Positions 6,125 through 13,109 of a stretch of DNA of 25,839 bases are shown here, piece after piece. The position numbers and the translations under genes were made by a program. Below the pieces are notes generated by a model. The model saw only the letters and a program-made list of their open reading frames with translations, was not told where the DNA came from and searched no databases. This stretch comes from Syntrophomonas sp. UBA4911 (lineage in GTDB: Bacteria; Bacillota; Syntrophomonadia; Syntrophomonadales; Syntrophomonadaceae). Each line of letters opens with the position of its first letter. Position 1 is the first letter of the stretch. The stretch lies in NCBI GenBank assembly GCA_002398105.1, contig DHCD01000108.1, forward strand, positions 16,257 to 42,095. Reading direction: 5' to 3'.

Positions 6125-8730
6125 GTCCCTATGTGCTTGGTTTTCATGATATTGATAAAACAAAACACACGGTTGTTGGGGGAAAAGGCGCGAACCTGGG
6201 GGAACTGGCCAGAATTGAAGGCATCCGTGTACCGGATGGTTTTTGTATTTCCACTGCAGCCTTTAAAAGAGTCATGGGGGAAACGCCGGCGCTTAAACAA
6301 TTGCTTGATCAGTTATCGCTCCTTAAGATGGAAGATCGGGATAAAATCGGTGAACTTAGCGGTGAGATGCGCAGGGTCATTGAAGAGATAGCCATCCCGC
6401 AAGATATTAGTGAAGAGATCATCCGCCACCTCTTAAAGCTTGGAGAAAAAAATGCCTATGCCGTACGATCCAGCGCCACAGCCGAGGATTTACCGACGGC
6501 TTCCTTTGCCGGACAGCAGGACACGTATTTAAACATTATAGGTGAAGAGACGATCTTAAAGCATGTCAGCAAGTGCTGGGCATCGCTGTTTACCGAGCGG
6601 GCAGTAACCTACCGCCTGCAAAACGGTTTCGACCACCGAAATGTATATCTGTCCGTGGTTGTACAGAAGATGGTCTTTCCGCAGGCGGCAGGAATCCTGT
6701 TTACTGCCGATCCCGTCACTTCTAATCGGAAGGTTCTATCCATTGACGCCGGCTTCGGTCTTGGCGAGGCCCTGGTCTCCGGCCTGGTGAATGCTGATAG
6801 CTATAAAGTGCGTAACGGCAAGGTTATTGATAAGAAAATATCCACCAAGAAGCTGACTATTTATGCCTTAAAAGATGGGGGGACGCAAGCACAGGAGGTT
6901 GAGCCTGAGCGGCAGAACAGGCCGGCGCTGACGGATGAGCAGATTTTGAGCCTCACCCGCCTGGGCCGAAAAATCGAAGAACACTTCGGTTGCCCCCAGG
7001 ACATCGAATGGTGTTTGGCTGACGATACCTTTTACATTGTCCAGAGTCGGCCCATCACTACTTTGTACCCCATCCCCGAAGCGAAGACCCAAGAAAATCA
7101 CGTTTATGTATCGGTCGGGCATCAGCAAATGATGACCGACCCTATAAAACCATTAGGATTGTCTTTTTTCCTGTTAACGACTCCTGCCCCCATGTGTAAG
7201 GCCGGCGGAAGGCTGTTTGCTGATGTAAGCCAGAATCTGGCTTCGCCTGCCACCAGAGAAATTTTATTAAATACCCTGGGTGGCGATCCGCTCATCAAAG
7301 ACGCCCTTATGACCTTCATAGAGCGAGGAGATTTTATCCAATCGTTACCGGATGATAAGAAAAAAGTTCCCGGTAAAAGCAATAAAGTTATATCGACTGT
7401 GGGTTTTCGTACTCAAATCGAAAACGATCCGGCCCTCGTTTCTGATTTGATTAAACGCAGTCAAACATCAATAGAAGAGTTAAAACAAAACATCCAAACA
7501 AAATCAGGATCAGACTTATTTGATTTTATCCTGGAAGATATCCAGGAGTTAAAGAAGATTTTATTCGACCCGCAAAGTTCGGCTGTATATATGGCTGCTA
7601 TGGATGCTTACATCTGGATTAATGAAAAAATGGAAGAGTGGTTGGGTGAAAAAAACGCAGCCGATACCCTTTCTCAATCCGTACCCAACAATATTACTTC
7701 GGAAATGGGTCTGGCGCTACTCAATGTGGCCGATGTGATTCGTCCTTATCCGGAAGTAATTGCTTATTTACAGCAGGTAAAAGATGATAACTTTTTAGAG
7801 AAAATAGTTGAGTTTGATGGCGGACAGGAAACCCGAGACGCTGTCTCTGCTTATCTCAACCAATACGGAATGCGCTGTGCCGGAGAAATTGATATTACGA
7901 AAACCCGTTGGAGCGAAAGACCAATTATCCTTGTCCCCATGATTCTCAGTAACATCAAACACTTTGCGCCTGATGCCGGACAGCGGAAATTTGAGCAAGG
8001 GCGGCGTGTTGCTTGGCAAAAGGAACAAGAGTTACTAAAGCGATTGCAGCAATTACCGGATGGTGAACCAAAAGCCCAAGAAACAAAATGCATGATTGAC
8101 CTGATCCGGAATTTCAGCGGGTTTAGGGAATATCCCAAATACGGCATGATTAACCGTTACTTCGTTTATAAGCAGGCTTTACTGCAAGAAGCCGAACAAC
8201 TCATACAAACGGGCGTTATTCAGGAAAAAGAAGATATCTACTATCTTACTTTTGCAGAACTTGGCGAAGCCGTACGCACCAATAAACTGGATTACCAGAT
8301 CATAAGCAAAAGAAAAGGCGAGTATAAATTATATGAAAAACTAACTCCGCCACGTGTTATCACGTCTGACGGTGAAATCATCGCCGGTGAGTACAAACGA
8401 GAAAATCTCTCATCCGATGCTATTGCAGGTCTGCCTGTTTCCTCCGGAGTTATAGAGGGACGGGCACGTGTTATCTTAAACATGGAAGAGGCTGCTCTGG
8501 AAGCTGGCGATATATTAGTCACCGCCTTTACCGACCCCAGCTGGACACCATTGTTTGTATCCATAAAAGGCCTGGTCACCGAAGTCGGCGGGCTGATGAC
8601 CCATGGAGCAGTTATCGCCCGTGAATATGGCTTGCCGGCAGTTGTCGGAGTGGAAAATGCCACCAAGTTGATAAGAGACGGACAGAGAATCCGGGTAAAT
8701 GGAACGGAAGGCTATGTGGAAATCCTATAA
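6121..8730 (+). CDS. rph: Rifamycin phosphotransferase-type dikinase (RPH family), copy 2
   Basis: An 869-residue paralogue of the enzyme at 848-3469, similar throughout. The ATP-binding region (GGKGANLGEL, VRSSATAEDLPTASFAGQQD, FTADPVTSNRK) is followed by a central domain starting GHQQMMTDPIKPLGLSFF, and the phosphohistidine domain is last, with His828 in MTHGAVIAREYGLPAVVGV. No PEP-binding barrel is present. The middle of the central domain (residues ~370-500) differs most from copy 1, while the two catalytic domains are nearly the same, suggesting different substrates. I chose ATG 6121 because it aligns with the start of copy 1 and GAAGG (6109-6113) precedes it. An in-frame ATG at 6034 would add 29 residues with no counterpart and would overlap the leader ORF. 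It has its own promoter and lacks the TetR operators, so the two copies are probably regulated differently. Confidence 0.85.
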   Translation: MSPYVLGFHDIDKTKHTVVGGKGANLGELARIEGIRVPDGFCISTAAFKRVMGETPALKQLLDQLSLLKMEDRDKIGELSGEMRRVIEEIAIPQDISEEIIRHLLKLGEKNAYAVRSSATAEDLPTASFAGQQDTYLNIIGEETILKHVSKCWASLFTERAVTYRLQNGFDHRNVYLSVVVQKMVFPQAAGILFTADPVTSNRKVLSIDAGFGLGEALVSGLVNADSYKVRNGKVIDKKISTKKLTIYALKDGGTQAQEVEPERQNRPALTDEQILSLTRLGRKIEEHFGCPQDIEWCLADDTFYIVQSRPITTLYPIPEAKTQENHVYVSVGHQQMMTDPIKPLGLSFFLLTTPAPMCKAGGRLFADVSQNLASPATREILLNTLGGDPLIKDALMTFIERGDFIQSLPDDKKKVPGKSNKVISTVGFRTQIENDPALVSDLIKRSQTSIEELKQNIQTKSGSDLFDFILEDIQELKKILFDPQSSAVYMAAMDAYIWINEKMEEWLGEKNAADTLSQSVPNNITSEMGLALLNVADVIRPYPEVIAYLQQVKDDNFLEKIVEFDGGQETRDAVSAYLNQYGMRCAGEIDITKTRWSERPIILVPMILSNIKHFAPDAGQRKFEQGRRVAWQKEQELLKRLQQLPDGEPKAQETKCMIDLIRNFSGFREYPKYGMINRYFVYKQALLQEAEQLIQTGVIQEKEDIYYLTFAELGEAVRTNKLDYQIISKRKGEYKLYEKLTPPRVITSDGEIIAGEYKRENLSSDAIAGLPVSSGVIEGRARVILNMEEAALEAGDILVTAFTDPSWTPLFVSIKGLVTEVGGLMTHGAVIAREYGLPAVVGVENATKLIRDGQRIRVNGTEGYVEIL

Positions 8731-8910
8731 TGGGTAAGGTATTGACTTTCCTCTAAAGCCCCACTAGGTTCAATTGGCATCTTTTTATCCTCAGGTAGAC
8801 AGAAAAGCTGGTGCGGATTGAGAGGCTATAAGGCTGATGACAGAGGAATATTGGCATAAGTGATAGAAGAATAAATAGAAATAGGGATGTAAACCAGCGG
8901 AGGTGAGGGA

Positions 8911-9741
8911 ATGGCGGTTGAGAAGCAATATTTAGCGGATGTTGAAGCAATATTGGCGCACAGATACGATAATGGAGGCGAGCTTTGGACCACACCGGAC
9001 AAACGCCTGTTAAAAGGATCTCCTTTCTCAACACTGGAGAGCGTGCTTCTCTTGCTGGAATTAGGGATGGAACCGGCCGAACCTCTGCTGAAACAAGCTG
9101 CTGATTTGATTTTCAGTACCTGGCGACAGGATGGACGTTTCAAACTGTACCCCCAGGGCGGCATATATCCGTGTCAAACCGCCCATGCAGCCAATACCCT
9201 TTGCCACATGGGGTATGCTGCGGATGAAAGGCTGCAAAAAACCTTCCGGCATCTTTTGGACATCCAGTATACTGACGGCGGCTGGCGCTGCAAGAAGTTC
9301 AGCTTCGGCCGGGGCCCGGAAACGGAGTATTCAAACCCTTTCCCGACACTCATAGTCCTGAATGCGTTCCGTTTCAGCGATTATCTCAACCAAGAACCGG
9401 TACTTGACAGAGCGGTGGATTTCTTGCTTGAGCATTGGATAATCCGCAAGCCGATTGGCCCATGTCACTATGGCATAGGCACACTGTTTATGCAGGTCGA
9501 ATATCCTTTTCGTAATTATAATCTCTTTGTTTATGTTTATGTTTTGTCCTTTTACAATAGGGCCAAGAATGATGAGCGTTTTCTTGAGGCATTAAAAACG
9601 CTGGAATCCAAAACGGTCAATGGTCAGATTGTGGTACAACGCGTTAATCGGAAACTTGCCGGACTCTCCTTCTGTCAGCAGGGTAAACCAAGTGAATTGG
9701 CAACCATACGCTATCATGAAATTTTGAAAAACCTGGTCTGA
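8911..9741 (+). CDS. Prenyltransferase/squalene-cyclase-like alpha-alpha barrel protein
   Basis: A 276-residue cytosolic protein with no signal peptide or membrane span. Repeated helical units with Q-x2-DGGW-like turns (RQDGRFKLYPQGG, IQYTDGGWRC) and GPCHYG resemble the repeats of terpene cyclases and protein prenyltransferase beta subunits. The length is far below squalene-hopene cyclase (over 600 residues), and I see no DxDD motif, so cyclase activity is doubtful. A strong RBS (GGAGGTGA, 8899-8906) fixes the start. It lies 180 bases after rph copy 2 in the same direction and may be cotranscribed, as no clear terminator separates them. Function is unknown; stand-alone small proteins of this fold occur in Firmicutes as uncharacterised proteins. 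Confidence 0.6.
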   Translation: MAVEKQYLADVEAILAHRYDNGGELWTTPDKRLLKGSPFSTLESVLLLLELGMEPAEPLLKQAADLIFSTWRQDGRFKLYPQGGIYPCQTAHAANTLCHMGYAADERLQKTFRHLLDIQYTDGGWRCKKFSFGRGPETEYSNPFPTLIVLNAFRFSDYLNQEPVLDRAVDFLLEHWIIRKPIGPCHYGIGTLFMQVEYPFRNYNLFVYVYVLSFYNRAKNDERFLEALKTLESKTVNGQIVVQRVNRKLAGLSFCQQGKPSELATIRYHEILKNLV

Positions 9742-9939
9742 AAAAATTATAAAACAAAATGACCCCTGATCCGGCCCCAAAATAGCATGCATTGATAACT
9801 GATATAAGAAACAACCGGGGGGCTGCCTATACCAACAGTAATGTATAGATGGTCACTATTTCAGAACGCCGGGAAGGAATTTATCATCATGAAATTTTAA
9901 CTGGAATTTAATTTTTTTATATAAAAACCAGGAGCATAC

Positions 9940-9975
9940 GAGGCTATTGTTTTTTGCCCAGCATAGCCTCTTTTT
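9940..9975 (+). terminator. Intrinsic terminator upstream of ligD
   Basis: GAGGCTAT (9940-9947) pairs perfectly with ATAGCCTC (9963-9970) over a 15-base loop and is followed directly by TTTTT (9971-9975). It ends transcription coming from the dikinase/prenyltransferase-fold genes and separates them from ligD. Confidence 0.65.
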
Positions 9976-10118
9976 ATGGACTGAGCAGCACAACAGAGAA
10001 AACTAAAAGGCAAGCGGCAATAATGTTGTCAGTCTTATGCTATCCAACTCGACGTACCGTAAAATATTGCAGAATCAATAATCAATATTATATGTTCTTC
10101 CTGATAATGCAATTTGGG

Positions 10119-10147
10119 TATACTATTCACAGTTGCTTGCGAAGCAA
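10119..10147 (+). promoter_or_regulatory. Putative ligD -10 element and adjoining palindrome
   Basis: TATACT (10119-10124) is a reasonable -10, but no good -35 lies 16-18 bases upstream. Just downstream, TTGCTT-GCG-AAGCAA (10133-10147) is a perfect 15-bp palindrome near the expected transcription start. It could be an operator or a small 5'-UTR hairpin. In Bacillus the ligD/ku genes are sporulation controlled; I could not find a convincing sigma-G pair here. Confidence 0.3.
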
Positions 10148-10217
10148 AGTCAGATATGCCCATGGAGTTCAAAAGCAGTGCGGAGAAGGCCCAAAAAGAG
10201 AAGGAACGGCGTAATTT

Positions 10218-11753
10218 ATGGCTGAAAAACTTAACCCGTACAACCAGAAAAGGAATTTTGCCAGAACCCTGGAACCGGAAGGCAGAACAGAAATTGCTCA
10301 AACAGATCTGAGGTTTGTCGTCCAGCACCATCTGGCCCGCAGAGATCACTATGATTTCCGTCTGGAATGGGACGGGGCCCTATTGAGCTGGGCAGTGCCC
10401 AAGGGCCCCTCCTATGATACCCGGGACAAGAGGCTCGCCATACAGGTGGAGGAGCATCCTTTGGAATACCGGAACTTTGAGGGGACAATTCCTAAAGGAG
10501 AATATGGCGGCGGAGTCGTCATGATCTGGGATGAAGGCTGCTGGGAGCCCTGTGGGGATGTGGCTGACGGGCTCCGTGATGGTATGCTGAAGTTTGTTCT
10601 GAAAGGAAGAAGATTGAAGGGAAAGTGGGCTCTGGTGCGCTTGAAAAAGAAAGCGGGGGAGACGAAGGATAACTGGCTTTTACTTAAAGAAAAAGATGAG
10701 TATGCCCAAACCGGCGACGGGATTTCTGAGTTTACCACCAGCCTCAGAACCGGACGCACCATGACGGAAATTGAAGCCGGGGAGGACGAAAAGATCACGC
10801 TCAACCCCTTCAGCAGTACCGGCGTGCAGCTGGCTCAATTAGTCGATATGCTTCCTCAAGGTGAGGACTGGCTCTATGAGCTGAAATACGACGGCTACAG
10901 GATCCTGGCCTATATTGAAGGCAGCAGCGTCCGGCTCATCACCAGGAACGGCAATGATTATACCGATCTGTTCCAGGATCTCGCCTATTCCCTCATTAAT
11001 TGGGCTGGCGGCAGGGCGATGGTTCTGGACGGCGAAATGGCCATTACGGACGCAGCGGGCAGGACGGATTTTCAGGCTCTGCAGAACTATATGAAAAATC
11101 CCCAAGTCCAAAACCTGACCTATATCGTCTTTGATCTCCTGGCGCTGGATGGGGCGGACCTCCGGGGACATCGCCTGCTTGACCGGAAGGAGACCCTTGC
11201 AGCTTTGATGAAAGACGCCCCCAATAACCTCCACTACAGCCGGCATGTGAGAGGAAAGGGCAAGGAAAGTTTCCGCGCGGCTTGTGAGGCAGGCCTGGAG
11301 GGGATAATCGGCAAAAAAGTCAATTCCGTCTACAGCGCAGCCAGAAACGGCGACTGGATCAAACTTAAATGCGCTAAAAGGCAGGAATTCGTCATCGGAG
11401 GCTATACTCTTTCCGATAAAAGAACGAGCGGAGTAAGCTCCCTTCTTCTGGGCGTGTATGAAGATGGCGAATTGATCTATACCGGACGTACCGGCACCGG
11501 CCTGAGCGAAGCAGGCAGGAACGAGCTGGAGCAAAGATTTGCAAACATAAAGAGAAGGGAGAGCCCTTTCAAACTTGCGCCCAAGTCCAGGACGAGTGAA
11601 AATATCACCTGGCTTGAACCTGAACTGGCGGCGGAAATCAAATTTGCCGGATGGACCGGGGAGAATCTGTTAAGGCAGGCCAGCTTCCAAGGCCTGCGGA
11701 CGGATAAGGATCCTCGGGATATAAAACGGGAAAGAGCGGATGACGAAATATAG
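10218..11753 (+). CDS. ligD: LigD, phosphoesterase plus ATP-dependent DNA ligase domains
   Basis: A 511-residue end-joining ligase. The N-terminal 3'-phosphoesterase domain (residues ~15-170) keeps all catalytic positions with the spacing known from Pseudomonas LigD: His38, His44, Asp46 and Arg48, then His80 and Tyr84. The ligase domain (~190-500) has the nucleotidyl lysine K223 in KYDGYR, DGEMAI (motif III), EGIIGKK (motif IV) and WIKLKC (motif V), and ends with an OB fold. The enzyme trims 3' ends and seals double-strand breaks, normally recruited by Ku. The polymerase domain is encoded separately 32 bases downstream, so this is a split LigD. Bacillus LigD is LIG-POL without the PE domain, so this differs from that model. 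AAGGA (10201-10205) lies 12 bases ahead of the ATG, rather far. Confidence 0.95.
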   Translation: MAEKLNPYNQKRNFARTLEPEGRTEIAQTDLRFVVQHHLARRDHYDFRLEWDGALLSWAVPKGPSYDTRDKRLAIQVEEHPLEYRNFEGTIPKGEYGGGVVMIWDEGCWEPCGDVADGLRDGMLKFVLKGRRLKGKWALVRLKKKAGETKDNWLLLKEKDEYAQTGDGISEFTTSLRTGRTMTEIEAGEDEKITLNPFSSTGVQLAQLVDMLPQGEDWLYELKYDGYRILAYIEGSSVRLITRNGNDYTDLFQDLAYSLINWAGGRAMVLDGEMAITDAAGRTDFQALQNYMKNPQVQNLTYIVFDLLALDGADLRGHRLLDRKETLAALMKDAPNNLHYSRHVRGKGKESFRAACEAGLEGIIGKKVNSVYSAARNGDWIKLKCAKRQEFVIGGYTLSDKRTSGVSSLLLGVYEDGELIYTGRTGTGLSEAGRNELEQRFANIKRRESPFKLAPKSRTSENITWLEPELAAEIKFAGWTGENLLRQASFQGLRTDKDPRDIKRERADDEI

Positions 11754-11785
11754 TCCCAGTTATCCCCAAAGAAGAGGAGAGACCC

Positions 11786-12658
11786 ATGAAAGCAAACGAC
11801 AACCGTATCATCATTGAAGGAATCAAGATCAGCAACCCGGACAAGGTGATCTTTGAAGAAACTGCAATCACCAAAGGTGATGTGAGCCGGTATTACGCCC
11901 AGGTGGCAGAGCGCATGCTGCCCTATGTGAGCTACCGGGTTCTCAGCATTGTACGCTGCCCCAAAGGCATATCACAGACCTGCTTTTATAAGAAACACCC
12001 TGGGCCGAGCAGCAAAGGAGTCGTCACCATCCCTGTTTCCGCCAGCAACGGAGAAAAGGAAGACTATTTCTATATTGAGAACGCATCCGGGCTTATCTAC
12101 GAAGCGCAAATGGGAACGCTGGAATTTCATACCTGGGGAAGCCGGGTCGACGAGCTGGAAAAGCCTGATATAATGGTATTTGATCTGGACCCGGATGAAG
12201 GAATGGATCTGAGCAGGGTGCGCCAGGGGGTACGGGATATGAAAAATATTCTTGTCGAGCTTTCTCTGAATTCCTATCTCAAAACCAGCGGCGGCAAAGG
12301 GTACCATGTGGTCGTACCTCTAGAACCGACCGTTTCCTGGGAGGTATTTTACGATTTTGCCAGGCGTGTCGCCCAAGTGATGGAGCAGAAGTGGCCCGAT
12401 CGTTACACCAGCAATGTGAGAAAGGCCAAGCGCGCCAACAAGATATTCATAGACTGGATTCGCAACGGCAGAGGTGCTACCAGCATTGCCCCCTATTCCA
12501 TAAGAGCGAGAAAAGGGGCCGGGGTGTCCATGCCTATCGCGTGGAATGAACTGGACACGGTGGCTCCCAACGGCGTCAATATGGCGGAGGCGCTCCAGAG
12601 GATCAGCGGCAATGACCCCTGGAAAGATTTCTTCCAGAATGCTCAGCAGCTTAAATGA
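11786..12658 (+). CDS. ligD: LigD primase-polymerase domain protein
   Basis: A 290-residue stand-alone LigD-type archaeo-eukaryotic primase/polymerase. It keeps the metal-binding pair D133-x-D135 (VFDLDPDEG), His115 (EFHTWGS), the SGGKGYH nucleotide-binding motif at 168-174 and the third acidic residue Asp223 in IDWIRNGRGAT. Such proteins add nucleotides (often ribonucleotides) and fill gaps at broken ends before sealing. An excellent RBS (GAAGAGGAGAG) precedes the ATG, and the gene follows the PE-ligase gene by 32 bases, so the two form an operon and presumably act together. No Ku gene is seen within the window on either side. The operon probably ends at the hairpin 12829-12855, which came with the duplicated reductase fragment. 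Confidence 0.93.
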   Translation: MKANDNRIIIEGIKISNPDKVIFEETAITKGDVSRYYAQVAERMLPYVSYRVLSIVRCPKGISQTCFYKKHPGPSSKGVVTIPVSASNGEKEDYFYIENASGLIYEAQMGTLEFHTWGSRVDELEKPDIMVFDLDPDEGMDLSRVRQGVRDMKNILVELSLNSYLKTSGGKGYHVVVPLEPTVSWEVFYDFARRVAQVMEQKWPDRYTSNVRKAKRANKIFIDWIRNGRGATSIAPYSIRARKGAGVSMPIAWNELDTVAPNGVNMAEALQRISGNDPWKDFFQNAQQLK

Positions 12659-12684
12659 ACAGGGCCGTATATTTTAGCTGACAT

Positions 12685-12804
12685 ATGTCCGGACCAGAAG
12701 AAGGCAAAGTACCTGAGATATACGTAATTGGTGATGCGGCAAGCGTCAGACAGGCCATCGACGCTATCGCTGAAGCTGCTGAGGCGGCATGTTCCATAGC
12801 ATAG
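12685..12804 (+). pseudogene. Remnant of a second enoate-reductase gene (C-terminal ~32 codons)
   Basis: The frame ending at TAG 12802-12804 encodes GKVPEIYVIGDAASVRQAID and AIAEAAEAACSIA, almost the same as the C-terminus of the reductase at 3763-5712. Nothing resembling the other ~615 codons lies upstream, where ligD sits instead. The open frame begins at ATG 12685 but has no ribosome binding site. It is most likely a dead fragment left when a paralogous gene was deleted or when a segment was inserted. Confidence 0.85.
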
Positions 12805-12860
12805 GGATTTAACGTAAATAGATTTGACAGCCGGGGGATGAAGCCCCGGCTTTTTAGCGG
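12701..12860 (+). repeat. Direct repeat copy B (reductase 3' end plus terminator)
   Basis: Same orientation and order as 5612-5778: coding tail, stop region, spacer and GC-rich hairpin. The divergence (scattered substitutions, small deletions near the stop and in the hairpin loop) shows the duplication is not recent. Recombination between the two copies would delete about 7.1 kb containing rph copy 2, the prenyltransferase-fold gene and both ligD genes. Confidence 0.9.
12829..12855 (+). terminator. Intrinsic terminator, probably serving the ligD operon
   Basis: AGCCGGGG (12829-12836) pairs with CCCCGGCT (12844-12851) over a 7-base loop, followed by TTTTT (12851-12855). It is the copy-B version of the terminator at 5745-5773 and now stands about 170 bases after the ligD polymerase gene. 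Confidence 0.85.
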
Positions 12861-12991
12861 GATGAAAAATAGTGGCTTGAATAGGGAAAAACCTATAGGT
12901 ATAGTAGTAAAACATATAGCAAGAATGATCCCGTATTATATGCAATGGATTATATACGGACAGACCAGATATCCTGCCAAACCCATTCAAC

Positions 12992-13047
12992 TTGACACCT
13001 TGTCAATTTGTCAAATTGTCAAGTTTGATTGACATAATAGTTGACAA
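12992..13047. promoter_or_regulatory. Cluster of six TTGACA/TGTCAA elements (operator array)
   Basis: Starting at 12992, four 8-bp units follow each other exactly: TTGACACC, TTGTCAAT, TTGTCAAA, TTGTCAAG. Two further TTGACA copies lie at 13029 and 13041. The first two units form a perfect 15-bp palindrome, TTGACA-CCT-TGTCAA (12992-13006). TGTCAA 13017-13022 and TTGACA 13029-13034 form a second inverted pair. The array lies directly upstream of, and overlaps, the cassette promoter. It looks like a multi-site operator. The HTH protein encoded by the second cassette gene is the natural candidate to bind it, but this is inference. Confidence 0.65.
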
Positions 13048-13068
13048 AAAATATATTGGATATATAAG
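13029..13068 (+). promoter_or_regulatory. Two staggered promoters for the unknown cassette
   Basis: TTGACA 13029-13034 with TATATT 13052-13057 (spacing 17) is a near-consensus sigma-A promoter. TTGACA 13041-13046 with TATAAG 13063-13068 (spacing 16) is a second one about 11 bases downstream. Both -35 hexamers are themselves members of the repeated element. The first gene starts at 13110, leaving a short leader. Confidence 0.75.
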
Positions 13069-13109
13069 AGATCATAAACAACAACAGTATTCATATGGGA
13101 GGGATATCC

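Larger units (their letters stand above)
9742..10217. other. Long intergenic region before ligD
   Basis: It holds a small inverted repeat (CTATAC 9827-9832 / GTATAG 9843-9848) with no T-run, the terminator at 9940-9975, and the putative ligD promoter and palindrome at 10119-10147. Open frames at 9954-10214 and 10114-10311 have atypical composition, and the second overlaps ligD out of frame, so I do not call them genes. Confidence 0.5.

Noticed and set aside
848..8730. Calling the two large enzymes phosphoenolpyruvate synthases
   Set aside because: They begin like PpsA, but the phosphohistidine domain is C-terminal and the PEP-binding barrel is missing, which fits RPH-type enzymes and not PEP synthase or PPDK.
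9954..10311. Two short + strand ORFs before and overlapping the ligD start
   Set aside because: One has atypical composition and crosses a terminator; the other overlaps ligD in another frame with no good RBS.
10839..11534. 231-residue minus-strand ORF opposite ligD
   Set aside because: Lies entirely within the catalytic core of ligD, has no RBS and no protein-like motif; a shadow frame.
12992..13022. CRISPR-like or phase-variable repeat reading of the 8-bp tandem units
   Set aside because: Units are only 8 bp with no spacers and lie in a promoter; an operator array explains them better.
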